NCBI GenBank assembly: GCA_001579985.1
Contig: LRSR01001253.1
Span: 1 to 21,898 of the forward strand
Length of the DNA: 21,898 nucleotides
Origin: Hypsibius dujardini
Taxonomy: Eukaryota; Tardigrada; Eutardigrada; Parachela; Hypsibiidae
Reading direction: 5' to 3'
Shown here: one piece after another, positions 1 through 9,209 of the stretch
Numbering within the stretch: position 1 is the first letter of the stretch
How the letters are laid out: each line of letters opens with the position of its first letter
Program-made: the position numbers and the translations under genes
The notes under the pieces: model-generated
What the model saw: only the letters and a program-made list of their open reading frames with translations
Database searches by the model: none
Told to the model about the DNA's origin: nothing

Positions 1-30
1 GATGATTGACTTGGAGGTATGGCCGGGGCG

Positions 31-284
31 TTGATTGGTTGATTTAAGGTGATGTATTCGGTCATTGCTTGCTTTGATTGATTAGTTGATTAAGTTGATG
101 TATTCGGTCATTGCTTGCTTTGATTGATTGGTTGATTTAAATTGATGTGTTCGGTCATTGCTTGCTTTGATTGATTGGTTGATTTAAATTGATGTATTCG
201 GTCATTGTCTGCTTCGATTGATTGGTTGATTTAAGTTGATGTGTCCGGTGATTGCTTGCTTTGATTGATTGGTGGATTGTCGGT
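31..284. repeat. 47-bp minisatellite in a V-ATPase intron
   Basis: Tandem units begin at about 51, 97, 144, 191 and 238, a period of 46-47 bp, with partial units on both sides. Each unit contains GATGTATTCGGTCATTG followed by a TTGATTGATTGGTTGATTTAA-like tail. The copies differ at only a few positions. The array lies in the intron upstream of the first V-ATPase exon visible here. Nothing else is recognisable in positions 1-362. Confidence 0.9.
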
Positions 285-362
285 GAAGTTGGAAAGAAGT
301 CTAATTTGATAGGCCGATGGCGATCTGGATACTTCTTTGCACGAAACGTTCTTTTGCAATAG

Positions 363-1242
363 GCAACATTTGAAAAGCTGGAGAATGAAATGAAGGAGAT
401 CAACAACAATTCGGAGGCTCTGAAGCGAAATTATCTGGAGCTCTCGGAGCTGAAGCACATCTTACGGAAGACTCAAAATTTCTTCGATGAGGTAAGCACC
501 AACCGTTTTCTTCTTTCTTTTAATCCAATTAAGCTATTCGTATAGTTAGGGAAGTTTTGAAAAAGATTCCTCATTTGGTTAACTTTTTTGATGGCCTTAA
601 CCACCTCTTTCATCCGATTCAGTCGAATCGGTCAATTTTTATTCTTTTGATTCATTGGAAAAACATTTACTTAAAATACTTGAAAAAAAAATGCTTGACT
701 GTAAATAAATTAGTTATTTTTGCTGCGTTTGAAATCATTAAAATTAAAATCTGTATTTAAAATATTCATATTTTATTTACGGTTTCAAAATTTAGTTCAC
801 ATATTTTATTATGTCACTTAAATATGGCTTATTCATCTTTCGGTCAGGTTAATTTTTTTGTAAAGTTCATTTAATTTCAAAGATGAACACTCCGATCAAT
901 AAATGTACTTTTGAATTGCTCTCTTCCGGCGCTTTCTCTTCTCAAGCGCGCACAGCCTTGCGCTGAACACATCCGTGTCTATTTCTCCTCCTAATCCATA
1001 ACAGATGCAACAAGACAGTAATCCCATTCGACCGGGCGAGAACGCCGGCTTACTGCAGGAGTCCGACGGGCCACCGGAAATGCACCATAGCTCGCTTAAA
1101 CTGGGGTGAGGCTCTCTCTGCTTTGCTTCCACTAACCATTCCGCTCTTTTCTGCACCTACCTTACTTTTGGTTGTGGGCCTTGTTTCCTGTCTCTGTCTG
1201 TCGATCACGTGTCGCTCACCGCTTCCGGTACACTTGGTGATG

Positions 1243-1286
<44 letters not shown>

Positions 1287-4200
1287 GGCAGGCAGGCAGA
1301 CAGGCAGACAGGCAGGCAGGCAGACAGAAATCCATCATGTTTCATTTAAATCGCTTCGGGCATAGTTGGTGATGGGCATTCCTCTGGCAGTAATTCGTCC
1401 TCTCCGTTGATGCGCCCCCTAACTGACCAACAAATTCCTCCAGCGGGGCTTTATTAGAGTCCAAAGTTTTAGTAACCCGTTTATCTGAGTCTGGTGTGGT
1501 AGATTAAAGGGTTCCCCTGCATAAATGTACATGTAGGCTTGGGGTGGTTCCCTTTCCTGTCTGCCCATAGGAAGGGACGGTGTTGTTATGTGTTGTTTTT
1601 TGTGTTGCTGTCCTTTTTTAGCGCGAGAGCGAAGTAAGCAGTGACCACTCTGGAGGGCCGACCGATAAGACGCTCTTCATGAACGATGGCGGCGGACCGT
1701 CGGGAGCCTCTAGCAATCTGGGGTAGGTGTATAAAAAGAATTTTCTGATGGCCCATGTCAAGGAATTTTAAATCGAAATTTACGTATTTTTTAAATAAAG
1801 TTTAAAGATTTAAATTAAATTAAATTGCAAAATATGATGCGATGACGGAAATGCTGTCTAGGAGTTGACAAATTTTCCGATGCTCAACCAACGTAGCTCT
1901 CGGAGCACCATAACACAACAAGAGTTTTGCCCACACCAAAACTGGAACTCAGTGACAGATTCGTTGTGTAATCGGCTGAAATTTGATTATTCAGTTTACG
2001 ATTTAGTTAATAAATGAAAAGTCAGAGACATTTTAATGGAAGAGCCCATTCCAAGTTTGTAGATCAGCCTTCTGGTTGGTCATTCAGTGATGGGGATCTG
2101 TGAGGACTCCTACCTTCAGTCAGTTGATAGGAACGCCTGAAGGTAATCCTGAGCTCGAAGCTATGGTTAGAACTACTGGAGAGGAATGCCGGTCGATTCT
2201 GTATCCGTATATCTTCAGTTTGCACGACATTCTGCTTGACATCCTTTTGTGTCTCCCTTTTTTCTTTAATTCATTTCCCTTATCTCAAGCACCACGTCCC
2301 GTCGCTTGTTTGCATTTCTTTTCTTTGTTCTCCTCTCCAAACCAGTTTCGTCGCCGGTGTCATTCTCCGCGAACGCATTCCCGCTTTCGAGCGGATGCTG
2401 TGGCGTGTCTGCCGCGGCAATGTCTTCCTGCGGCATACGGAAATTGAGGCGCCGCTTGAGGACCCGCATACGGTAAGCCTTTGCCTTACGAGAATCCTCT
2501 AAGCTTTACGGGTAATTCAAGCTTTGTCTAACTTGACCGGTCTCGTGTTTAGGGAAACGAGGTTTACAAGTCTGTCTTCATCATCTTCTTCCAAGGCGAC
2601 CAGTTGAAAAACCGCGTGAAGAAGATCTGCGAGGCGTTCCGGGCGACTTTGTATCCTTGTCCGGAGACACCCGGCGAGCGCCGGGAAATGGCGTTTGGCG
2701 TTATGACACGTATCGAAGATCTGACAACGGTTGGTCTTAGAAAGGAGGAAGCGAATAGGGCGGGAGCAGACAGACAGACCGGCATACACACACAGACACA
2801 CAAACACATAGACGGACACATAAATAGCAAGGCGGAAAAGCTGACAGACAGACGGAAAAACAGACAGGCATACAGACAGACAAAGACAGACAAACAAACA
2901 GGCAGGCAGACAGAAGTACAGACAGATAGATGGACAGACAAGCAGACAGATGACAGACAGACAAAGGAGGCATTTTAGGCATTTAGATCAGTCTAATATT
3001 GACTTGATTGCTTCGAGTATAGGTTCTCGGTCAGACACAAGACCATCGCCATCGCGTCCTGGTAGCTGCGGCGAAAAACATCAATATGTGGTTCATCAAA
3101 GTCCACAAAATTAAGGCCATTTACCACACGTTGAATCTGTTCAACTTGGACGTGACGCAGAAGTGTTTGATTGGTGAATGTTGGTGCCCTGTCATGGATC
3201 TGGATCGCATTCGTTTGGCACTCCGTCGAGGAACGGTACATTGCCGAACGGTTGGACTCATTTATTCCCCTACCGAAGTGACAGCGATGATAACTCAGCG
3301 ATTATGTCTTTCCAGGAGCTGAGTGGAGCGACCGTGCCGTCCATTCTCAACCGCATGGACACCCCGGAGGTCCCGCCGACCTATCACAAGACTAACAAGT
3401 TCACGTCGGCTTATCAGGGCATCGTGGACGCCTACGGTATCTCCAACTACCGTGAGGTCAATCCAGCGCCGTTCACCGTCATCACCTTCCCCTTTCTGTT
3501 TGCTGTCATGTTTGGAGATTTGGGCCATGGGTTGGTCATGGCAGTGATGGCCTTCTTCCTCGTTTGGAAGGAGAAGTGGATTGCGTCACGGCGCATTGAG
3601 GGCGAGGTCAGTCATAAATACGGGACCGCCGGATAGAGATAAAAAAACAGGCACTGTCGCAGGCAGACAGAAAGACAGACAGTCAAATAAGCAGGCTGAC
3701 AGAGCGACAAAGACAGACAGACAGACAGACAAGTAAACGGACAGACAGGCAGACAGGTAGACAGACAGGTAGACAGGCAGGCAGACAGACACACAGACCG
3801 ACACAGACAGACACCGACAGACGGATAGATAGAAAGAGCAGGTGGGCAGACAGACAGTTGGACCCCTTAATATCAGTTTTAAGGAAACTGATTTTGTATG
3901 CAGATCTTCGGAACTATTTTCGGTGGGCGCTACATCATCTTCATGATGGGTCTCTTCAGCGTCTACACAGGCATTATCTACAACGATATCTTCAGCAAGT
4001 CGTTCAACATTTTCGGCCCCCGCTGGATGACGAACCGCACTATTTATCAGTAAGTCAACCATACTGTTGCTTCGACACCTTCACTCGTCTCGTATCATAC
4101 GACTGCGAGCGGCTTTCGTTCTTCGTTATAGATTCCAGGATCACGGTGAACCGGCCCACGGAACACTGTTCACCCTGGACCCCGTCCTGGACTTCAAGTA

Positions 4201-4816
4201 CGGCCAGGGCCCCTATCCCTTCGGCCTCGATCCCACCTGGGCGTTGGCCTCCAACAAAATCTCGTTCATTAACTCCTTCAAGATGAAGATGTCCGTGATT
4301 TTGGGCGTGCTGCAGATGATGTTTGGCATCATCTTGAGTTGCTACAATCATCTGTAAGCTGCTTCTTTTGTCGCCGTGTCTGTCTGTCTGTCTGTGTATT
4401 TGTCTCATCCGCTGTTTGCTTATCCAACTTGGCATCATTTTCAAACTCCAGGTTCTTTGGGAAGTTGATCAACGTGTTCTGTGAGTTCATTCCGCAAGTC
4501 CTCTTCCTGCTGTGCATGTTCGGCTACCTGGTTGTCCTCATCTTCTACAAATGGGTCAACTTCCATGCCTCGATGGCCGGGTGTGCACCGAGTTTGCTGA
4601 TCGGCCTGATCAACATGTTCCTCTTCAAGTACTCAGACAATCCGAAGAATAATGCGGACGGCACGCCTTGCCTGCAGAACATCTTTTATGACACCCAAAA
4701 GAGCTTCCAGAGCTTTTTGGTGCTGCTGGCCCTCTTCTGCGTGCCCTGGATGTTATGCGTGAAGCCGTTCATTCTGCATCGCCGTTGGAAGGCATCGGTA
4801 CTTTCTCCCTATATAT

Positions 4817-4898
<82 letters not shown>

Positions 4899-5558
4899 GT
4901 TCTCTGTCTGCCCTATTGTCAGGCAGTCAGTTCTGGGATTTTTTCCTCCCATTCAAGTTGTCTCTTTCGATTCCAGCAAGCTGCACTTCCCTTGCATAAT
5001 GTCGACGAGAATGGTCACGCGGAAGGAGGCAAAGTCCAGGCATCTCACGGCGGCGGCCATGACGATCACGGAGACGGCGCCACTGTATGTTCCTTTCTTT
5101 GATAGGCCTCGCTTTGTTTTCCGGCTCCTTCTACGCGTGTGACGTATTGACCTTGTTTTTGCAGTTCGACTTTGGCAACATCATCATTTACCAAGCCATC
5201 CACACCATCGAGTTTTGCCTCGGTATTATCAGTAACACCGCCTCCTACCTCCGCCTGTGGGCACTCAGTTTGGCGCATTCGCGTAAGTGACGTCATTTCC
5301 TGCTGCTCGTTTTGTTCGTTCGTAAGGAAAGAGCTTGATGTTTCTGCCTTGGGCGTCGTTGTTGCAGAGTTGTCCGAAGTGTTGTGGAACATGGTGATGA
5401 AGTTCTCCTTCAATATCAACGGCTGGGGTGGAATTCCACTGCTCTTCTTCCTCTTTGCTGCGTGGTCCTTTTTGACGCTAGCCATTCTCGTCATGATGGA
5501 GGGCATGAGTGCTTTCTTGCATGCACTCCGTCTCCATTGGTGAGCGGGGAGTTGTCTA

Positions 5559-5611
<53 letters not shown>

Positions 5612-5922
5612 ATGTCTGTCTGTATGCATGTTTGTATGCATGTCTGTATGCATGTCTGTCTGTATGTATGTCTATCTGTCTGCCTGTTTGTTCGTCTGTC
5701 TGTCTGTTTGCCTGTCTGTCTGCGTGACTGTATGTCCATCTATTTGCCTGTTGGTTATTACTAGCTGTTACTTATTACTAGCTGACTTTCTAACAAAATA
5801 TTCCTTCGTTTTCACCCTCCAGGGTGGAGTTCCAAAACAAATTCTACGGCGGCCAAGGGTACCAATTCCAGCCGTTCTCCTTCGCCACCATGACGGACGG
5901 GAACAAACCTGTCGATGAATAG
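363..5922 (+). CDS. ATP6V0A: V-type H+-ATPase Vo subunit a (5' end outside window)
   Basis: Subunit a of the membrane Vo sector couples rotor turning to proton transport across endomembranes. Exons: 363-491, then either 1005-1105 or 1622-1722, then 2346-2472, 2553-2729, 3023-3235, 3316-3606, 3904-4049, 4132-4353, 4452-4797, 4977-5084, 5165-5282, 5368-5539 and 5823-5922 (stop TAG). All have GT-AG borders and consistent phases, giving about 749 residues. The usual family length is about 830-850, so roughly the first 80-100 residues are missing. Family landmarks are [50 protein letters not shown] at the first membrane segments, [12 protein letters not shown], the TM7 stretch [18 protein letters not shown] containing the proton-path arginine, and [17 protein letters not shown] near the C terminus. 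A His/Asp/Gly-rich loop (exon 4977-5084) precedes [16 protein letters not shown]. Paralogue identity (a1-a4) cannot be decided from here. Confidence 0.96.
1005..1105 (+). other. ATP6V0A: V-ATPase alternative exon A (mutually exclusive with exon B)
   Basis: This 101-nt exon is bounded by AACAG| and |GTGAGG. It starts in phase 0 after the FFDE-encoding exon and ends CTG GG, so it joins the exon at 2346 as LG|FVAGV. It encodes a variable cytosolic segment starting [13 protein letters not shown] and ending HHSSLKLG. This is where human subunit a has the poorly conserved linker between FFDE and RLGFVAGV. Splicing it to exon B creates a TAA stop within six codons, so the two cannot both be used in a full-length product. 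Confidence 0.85.
1243..1327. repeat. (GACA)n microsatellite between the two alternative exons
   Basis: A near-perfect GACA core runs from about 1243 to 1286 and continues as a degenerate GGCA/GACA mixture. It occupies part of the 516-bp spacer between exons A and B. The remainder of that spacer (about 1328-1621) shows no convincing exon. Confidence 0.95.
1622..1722 (+). other. ATP6V0A: V-ATPase alternative exon B (mutually exclusive with exon A)
   Basis: This exon is also exactly 101 nt, bounded by TTTTTTAG| and |GTAGGT. It begins in phase 0 ([16 protein letters not shown]) and ends CTG GG (GASSNLG), as exon A does. It joins to FVAGV at 2346. Omitting both A and B shifts the frame and gives a stop near 2447. 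Including both also gives a premature stop. The encoded segments share the terminal SSxLG and a central Gly/Pro-rich part but differ elsewhere. Confidence 0.85.
2767..2965. repeat. Degenerate (GACA)n tract in a V-ATPase intron
   Basis: About 200 bp of GACA units is interrupted by ACAC, AAAC and GGCA variants. It fills most of the 293-bp intron between the exons ending at 2729 and beginning at 3023. The open frames reading DRQT or VCLS through it are repeat artefacts. Confidence 0.93.
3660..3857. repeat. Degenerate (GACA)n tract in a V-ATPase intron
   Basis: It fills about two thirds of the 297-bp intron 3607-3903. It mixes GACA with GGCA, GGTA and GATA variants. The exon boundaries lie about 50 bp away on each side. 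Confidence 0.93.
4376..4395. repeat. Short (TGTC)n run in a V-ATPase intron
   Basis: Five TGTC units sit in the 98-bp intron 4354-4451. This is the shortest member of the tetranucleotide family inside a V-ATPase intron, and it lies in the opposite orientation to the three GACA tracts upstream. Confidence 0.8.
4817..4910. repeat. Compound (CTGC)n-(CTGT)n microsatellite
   Basis: About seven CTGC/CTGC-like units pass abruptly into about twelve CTGT units, all within the 179-bp intron 4798-4976. The clean CTGC-to-CTGT change suggests expansion of a point-mutated unit. Confidence 0.94.
5553..5750. repeat. (TCTG)n tract with TATG interruptions
   Basis: A pure TCTG core (about 5556-5610) is followed by TATGCATG/TATGTATG-interrupted TCTG units. 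The tract lies in the last V-ATPase intron (5540-5822). Confidence 0.93.
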
Positions 5923-6607
5923 AGCGGAAAAAACTCTTTGAAACAGAAAATCTGCAAGTTTTTATTTTCATTCCGCTTGAGCTGCTTTCCCGTCGCCCCC
6001 TCGATCCAATATATGTATGTTTGTACGTTTTCACTCGGTATTTACTTTAACTGACTATTTCAACGCGCTTCGCACGTATTTATTACAAAAGAAATTTCTC
6101 CCATGTATTCTCTTGTTCGCTTCTTCTCATTTCAATCTCTCAAGGGTGCTTGTGTACTGTGAAATCTCCACTTTTCCTTCTGGTTTTATCTCACATCTCG
6201 TACCACTGCATCACACATATGTGTTTGACCTGCAGGTCGCGAAACGAAGAAAACCACGTCACGTTATCTCCTTCCGCCAAGCAATGCGTAATGCCATCAA
6301 CACTGAGCTCACGGGCTTAATTTAGGCAGCACTTTCACATGACCACTGGTATTCAGTCCCGGGCTACCAATGACGTCACCACCATTGCGGTGAGTCAAAT
6401 CGAAGCCCAACCCAAATTGAAGTTCAGCCCGTGATTGGCTGCAGCCATTATCAGGACTCCACCCATTTTTTTCTCCAGAACACTTTGATGATCTCAATAA
6501 TGACTTGCTCGTATATATTCTTCCACTTTCTCGCTCCGCTCACTAACTTTGTTCGATTCATCTCTGCAGCCATATTATTTTTTCTCGCGAATCTCGACAG
6601 AACGAAA
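5923..6607. other. Intergenic region V-ATPase to SKP1
   Basis: 685 bp lie between the V-ATPase stop and the SKP1 start, with both genes on the + strand. The left part is presumably the V-ATPase 3' UTR. No AATAAA was seen, only variants such as AATATA near 6008. The right part looks like the SKP1 promoter. An open frame at 6017-6325 lacks any family resemblance and is not called. The distance is long for an operon pair, and I saw no sign of one. Confidence 0.6.
6367..6520 (+). promoter_or_regulatory. Putative SKP1 promoter: CCAAT, CRE, inverted CCAAT, TATA-like
   Basis: CCAAT (6367-6371) overlaps a perfect CRE palindrome TGACGTCA (6371-6378). An inverted CCAAT (ATTGG, 6434-6438) and a TATATA string (6512-6517) follow about 95 bp before the SKP1 ATG. 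The order and spacing resemble a housekeeping-gene promoter. The transcription start is not determined, and each motif alone could occur by chance. Confidence 0.4.
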
Positions 6608-8424
6608 ATGGCCGCCACTTCTTCCTCTGCACCGGTTGCATCCACCAGCAGCGGCGACGCACCGACCGTCCAGGACCCGAAGAAGCTCATAAAGCTGGAG
6701 AGTGGAGGTTGTGAGAAATCTTATCTTCCATATATTGAAACAGAGCATCAGAAAAAAAAACAGAGAAGGGATTTATTGGGAAGAAAATGTTCCGCCGAAA
6801 CCTTTCTGGGCTCCCGCGTTACTTCCCTTTGAACTCTTCATCGTCTCCGTTCATGAAGGAAAATAACTCGATTTTTTTTACCTTGTGTGCTTGCAGATAA
6901 GGAAGTGTTTCAGGTGGACATTGAGGTGGCGAAGATGTCGAAAGTCGTCCGGCAATGGATTGAAGACGTGAGTGCTTGATTGGTGGGATTCGTTTGATTG
7001 AATTGATTGACAGTTCTCGTTTCGGTGGCGGTTGATTGATCGATTGACAGTTCTCGTTTCGGTGGCGGTTGATTGATCGATTGACAGTTCTTGTTGCAGT
7101 GGCGGTTGATTGATCGATTGACAGTTCTTGTTGCAGTGGCGGTTGATTGATCGATTGACAATTTTTGTTGCAGTGGCGATTGATTGATCTATTTGCTTTT
7201 CCTGCCGCTTGATCGAATTGATTGGATTCTTTGACTTTTGATGTGGCATTGTGTTGTGTCGTTTGCTTCGTTGGTTGGGTTTAATGTTTTTGTTGTCGTT
7301 TGACTCAATTGATTGATCAGTTTGTCTATTGCATACTAGTAAAAAAGTTAGAATGAAAACGTTGCTTCTCGGTGATTATTAAATCAGGTTTCTCTTTCGG
7401 TTGATTAAGACTGGCAACATCGATTGATTGATTGATTGATTGACCGGTTGTTTTTATTGATGAACCAGTTTTCTGCTGTAGCGGCCTTTCATCAAAGCAA
7501 CCTCTTTCCTCTCGTTCTTCTTTCCAGATGATGGATGAGCAAGAAGCCAAGACACGGGACTGGAGCCTGGTCGATCCCATTCCCTGCCCCAATGTCTCCG
7601 GTCCGATCCTCCGGAAGATCATCTTCTGGATGGAGTACCACAAGAGGACCGACGGCCCCGAAGTGGAGAAGCCGGAGGACGATCTGTCACACTTCACTGA
7701 CGAGGTCAGCGACTGGGACCAAGAATTCGTCAAGGTATTTAGGCTTTCATTTCCCATTTGGAATTCCATTTCGTCTCCTCTTTCTATTGAAAGTGGAATT
7801 GCCAGATGTGGCCTTTCGCTTTCCATCTCGAATCGGAATTCCATTTCGCATCCTTGCGGGAATAGACGTGGAATTCCATTTGCATGTCGAATTGTAATTT
7901 CATTGTGCCACCTACTCCAGTGGAAGTGGAATTACCAAGTTCCACTTTTCAGGTAGATCAAGGTACCCTCTTCGAGCTCATCGTCGCCTCCAACTACCTG
8001 AACATTAAGAAGCTCCGGATTGTGTGCTGCAAGACTGTAGCCGCCCAGCTGAAGAAGCTGTCGGTGGAGGAAATCCGCGCCACCTACAACATTGAGAACG
8101 ACTTCACGCCGGAGGAGGAGGAGGCCATTCGCAAGGAGAATGAGTGGTACGTTGATTGATTGATTGAGTGGTGCATTGATTGATTCAAGGAGTGGCTCGT
8201 TGATTGATCGATTAAATAAGTGGTGGATTGATTTATTGTTCAAATGAGTGATCCGTTGATTGATTGATTAAATAAGTGGTGGATTGATTAAGTGATTGAT
8301 TGAGTGGTACTTTGATTGATTTGATTTTTGTGTTAGTATTTTTCTATTTGGTTTTCCACGTGGGGTTTTAACCGATTCCATTTTTTCGGATTTTAGGTGC
8401 GAGGATCAAGATTCCACAAAGTAG
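6608..8424 (+). CDS. SKP1: SKP1-like SCF ubiquitin ligase adaptor
   Basis: SKP1 bridges F-box proteins to CUL1 in SCF ubiquitin ligases. Five exons (6608-6707, 6897-6967, 7528-7734, 7953-8146, 8397-8424) join in phase to 199 residues, against about 163 in human. The ATG is in good context (AAAATGG). Extra length comes from a Ser/Ala-rich N-terminal extension of about 27 residues before [20 protein letters not shown], a longer loop [20 protein letters not shown], and a tail after WCEDQ. The POZ-like part contains [18 protein letters not shown]. The highly conserved [17 protein letters not shown] crosses the exon 3/4 junction, and the C-terminal F-box-binding helices [20 protein letters not shown] are intact. 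The stretch [26 protein letters not shown] is more diverged than in typical SKP1, so this could be one member of an expanded SKP1-related family. Confidence 0.95.
6996..7215. repeat. 37-bp minisatellite in SKP1 intron 2
   Basis: Units start at about 6996, 7034, 7071, 7108, 7145 and 7182, a 37-bp period. Each holds GATTGATCGATTGACAGTT followed by a TTG(C/T)AGTGGCGGTT-like half. The period is not a multiple of three. The minus-strand open frames through it are repeat artefacts. Confidence 0.92.
7421..7443. repeat. (GATT)n run in SKP1 intron 2
   Basis: Five consecutive GATT units lie about 85 bp before the 3' splice site of the same intron that holds the 37-bp minisatellite. Confidence 0.85.
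7760..7947. repeat. GGAATTCCATTT repeats and splice-site hairpin in SKP1 intron 3
   Basis: GGAATTCCATTT recurs at 7760, 7835 and 7870, and GTGGAATT near 7793, 7868 and 7926. At the end of the intron AAGTGGAA (7924-7931) pairs perfectly with TTCCACTT (7940-7947) around an 8-nt loop. This lies immediately before the TTCAG splice acceptor at 7948-7952. Confidence 0.75.
8148..8325. repeat. ATTG-rich irregular repeat in SKP1 intron 4
   Basis: GATTGATTGA clusters alternate with AAATAAGTGGTGGATT and GAGTGGT segments over about 180 bp, starting directly at the 5' splice site. No single clean period is visible. Confidence 0.8.
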
Positions 8425-8868
8425 GATGGTGACACGCGCAGCCAAACCGGATCAACGATGGAGTGCCTTTTAGTTCGGAATTTTCCTCAGTTGAAGCGAG
8501 ATGTACCTGGAGGATAATTTTTTGTCTTTTGGAATAGTCACGTGGGGTTTTTTGTACTGACGGGAGACGCACAGAAATGGCGAGTGATGGGTTTTGTGAT
8601 TACTTAAAATTCCCAAGTAGACCGAAAAATTATTTTCTTAGTGATTCAGCGTGTGCTTCAAGATGTCGTTGAATTGATTGATTAGTCTTTCGACGAAGAG
8701 CAGTGGATAAATCTGCTTTAAGGGTCGTCAAATCCGCGTTCTTCGAGGATTTTTATTTTGCTTATTCAAGTTCACTCTGATGCCCTTAGTTGTGATTGCC
8801 TGTGCAATGGACTCTTCTGCGTGGCAGTCTTTCCGCCAATCAGAACCGATATCTTACGACAGTGCCAG
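8425..8868. other. SKP1 3' flank
   Basis: This is presumed 3' UTR and intergenic DNA. No AATAAA was seen; GATAAA near 8705 is the nearest look-alike. CACGTGGGGTTTT at 8539-8551 duplicates a 13-mer found at 8357 in the last SKP1 intron. No further gene is recognised. Confidence 0.5.
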
Positions 8869-9209
8869 TACAGTATTCGTAGCGAGTTTACGATTTCGTA
8901 CTGGGTCTACGTATTCGTACCGAGTCTATCTACTCGTACAGGGTCTATCTATTCCTACCAGGTCTACGTATTCGTACCGAGTCCACGTATTCGTACCGAA
9001 TCTACGTTTTCGTACCGAGTCTACGTTTTCGTACTGGGTCTACGTTTTCGTACCGGGTCTACGTATTCGTACCGGGTCCACGTATTCGTACTGGGTCTAC
9101 GTATTCGTACCGAGTCTACGTATTCGTATCTGGTCGACGTATTCGTATCTGGTCTACGTTTTCGTATCTGGTCTACGTTTTCGTACGGATTCTACGTTTT
9201 TGTACCGGT
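8869..9209. repeat. 19-bp minisatellite, 17 units
   Basis: From 8887 to 9209 there are seventeen 19-bp units without indels, consensus TCTACGTATTCGTACCGAG, with one further diverged unit at 8869-8886. Variation sits mainly at the A/T after TACGT and in the last four bases. The unit contains the short dyad TACG-TATT-CGTA. Because 3 x 19 = 57, all frames can stay open, which produces a false protein of YVFVPSLRIRTE-type repeats. The array lies between the convergent SKP1 and SBNO genes. Confidence 0.96.

Noticed and set aside
31-284. CRISPR-like array
   Set aside because: The units are contiguous, with no unique spacers of constant length, and the surrounding genes are eukaryotic and split.
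1106-2345. A third mutually exclusive V-ATPase exon, as in C. elegans unc-32
   Set aside because: I looked for another acceptor followed by about 100 open nucleotides ending in phase 2. The GGCTTGGG|GTGG near 1539 has an in-frame stop and no acceptor, and nothing else fits.
2517-2982. Several open frames of 80-126 codons reading DRQTDRQT or VCLSVCLS here and in the other tetranucleotide tracts
   Set aside because: They are translations of (GACA)n/(TGTC)n microsatellites inside introns. The period of four keeps all frames open, and no family resemblance exists beyond the repeat.
5287-5294. CRE palindrome TGACGTCA inside a V-ATPase intron
   Set aside because: It overlaps the 5' splice donor GTAAGTGACG and is better explained by the splice signal plus chance.
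6017-6325. 102-codon open frame between V-ATPase and SKP1
   Set aside because: Composition is unlike the neighbouring exons, no family is recognisable, and it overlaps the probable 3' UTR of the upstream gene.
6878-7249. Minus-strand open frames with repeated [11 protein letters not shown]-type peptides
   Set aside because: They are produced by the 37-bp minisatellite in SKP1 intron 2, with no start context or splice signals.
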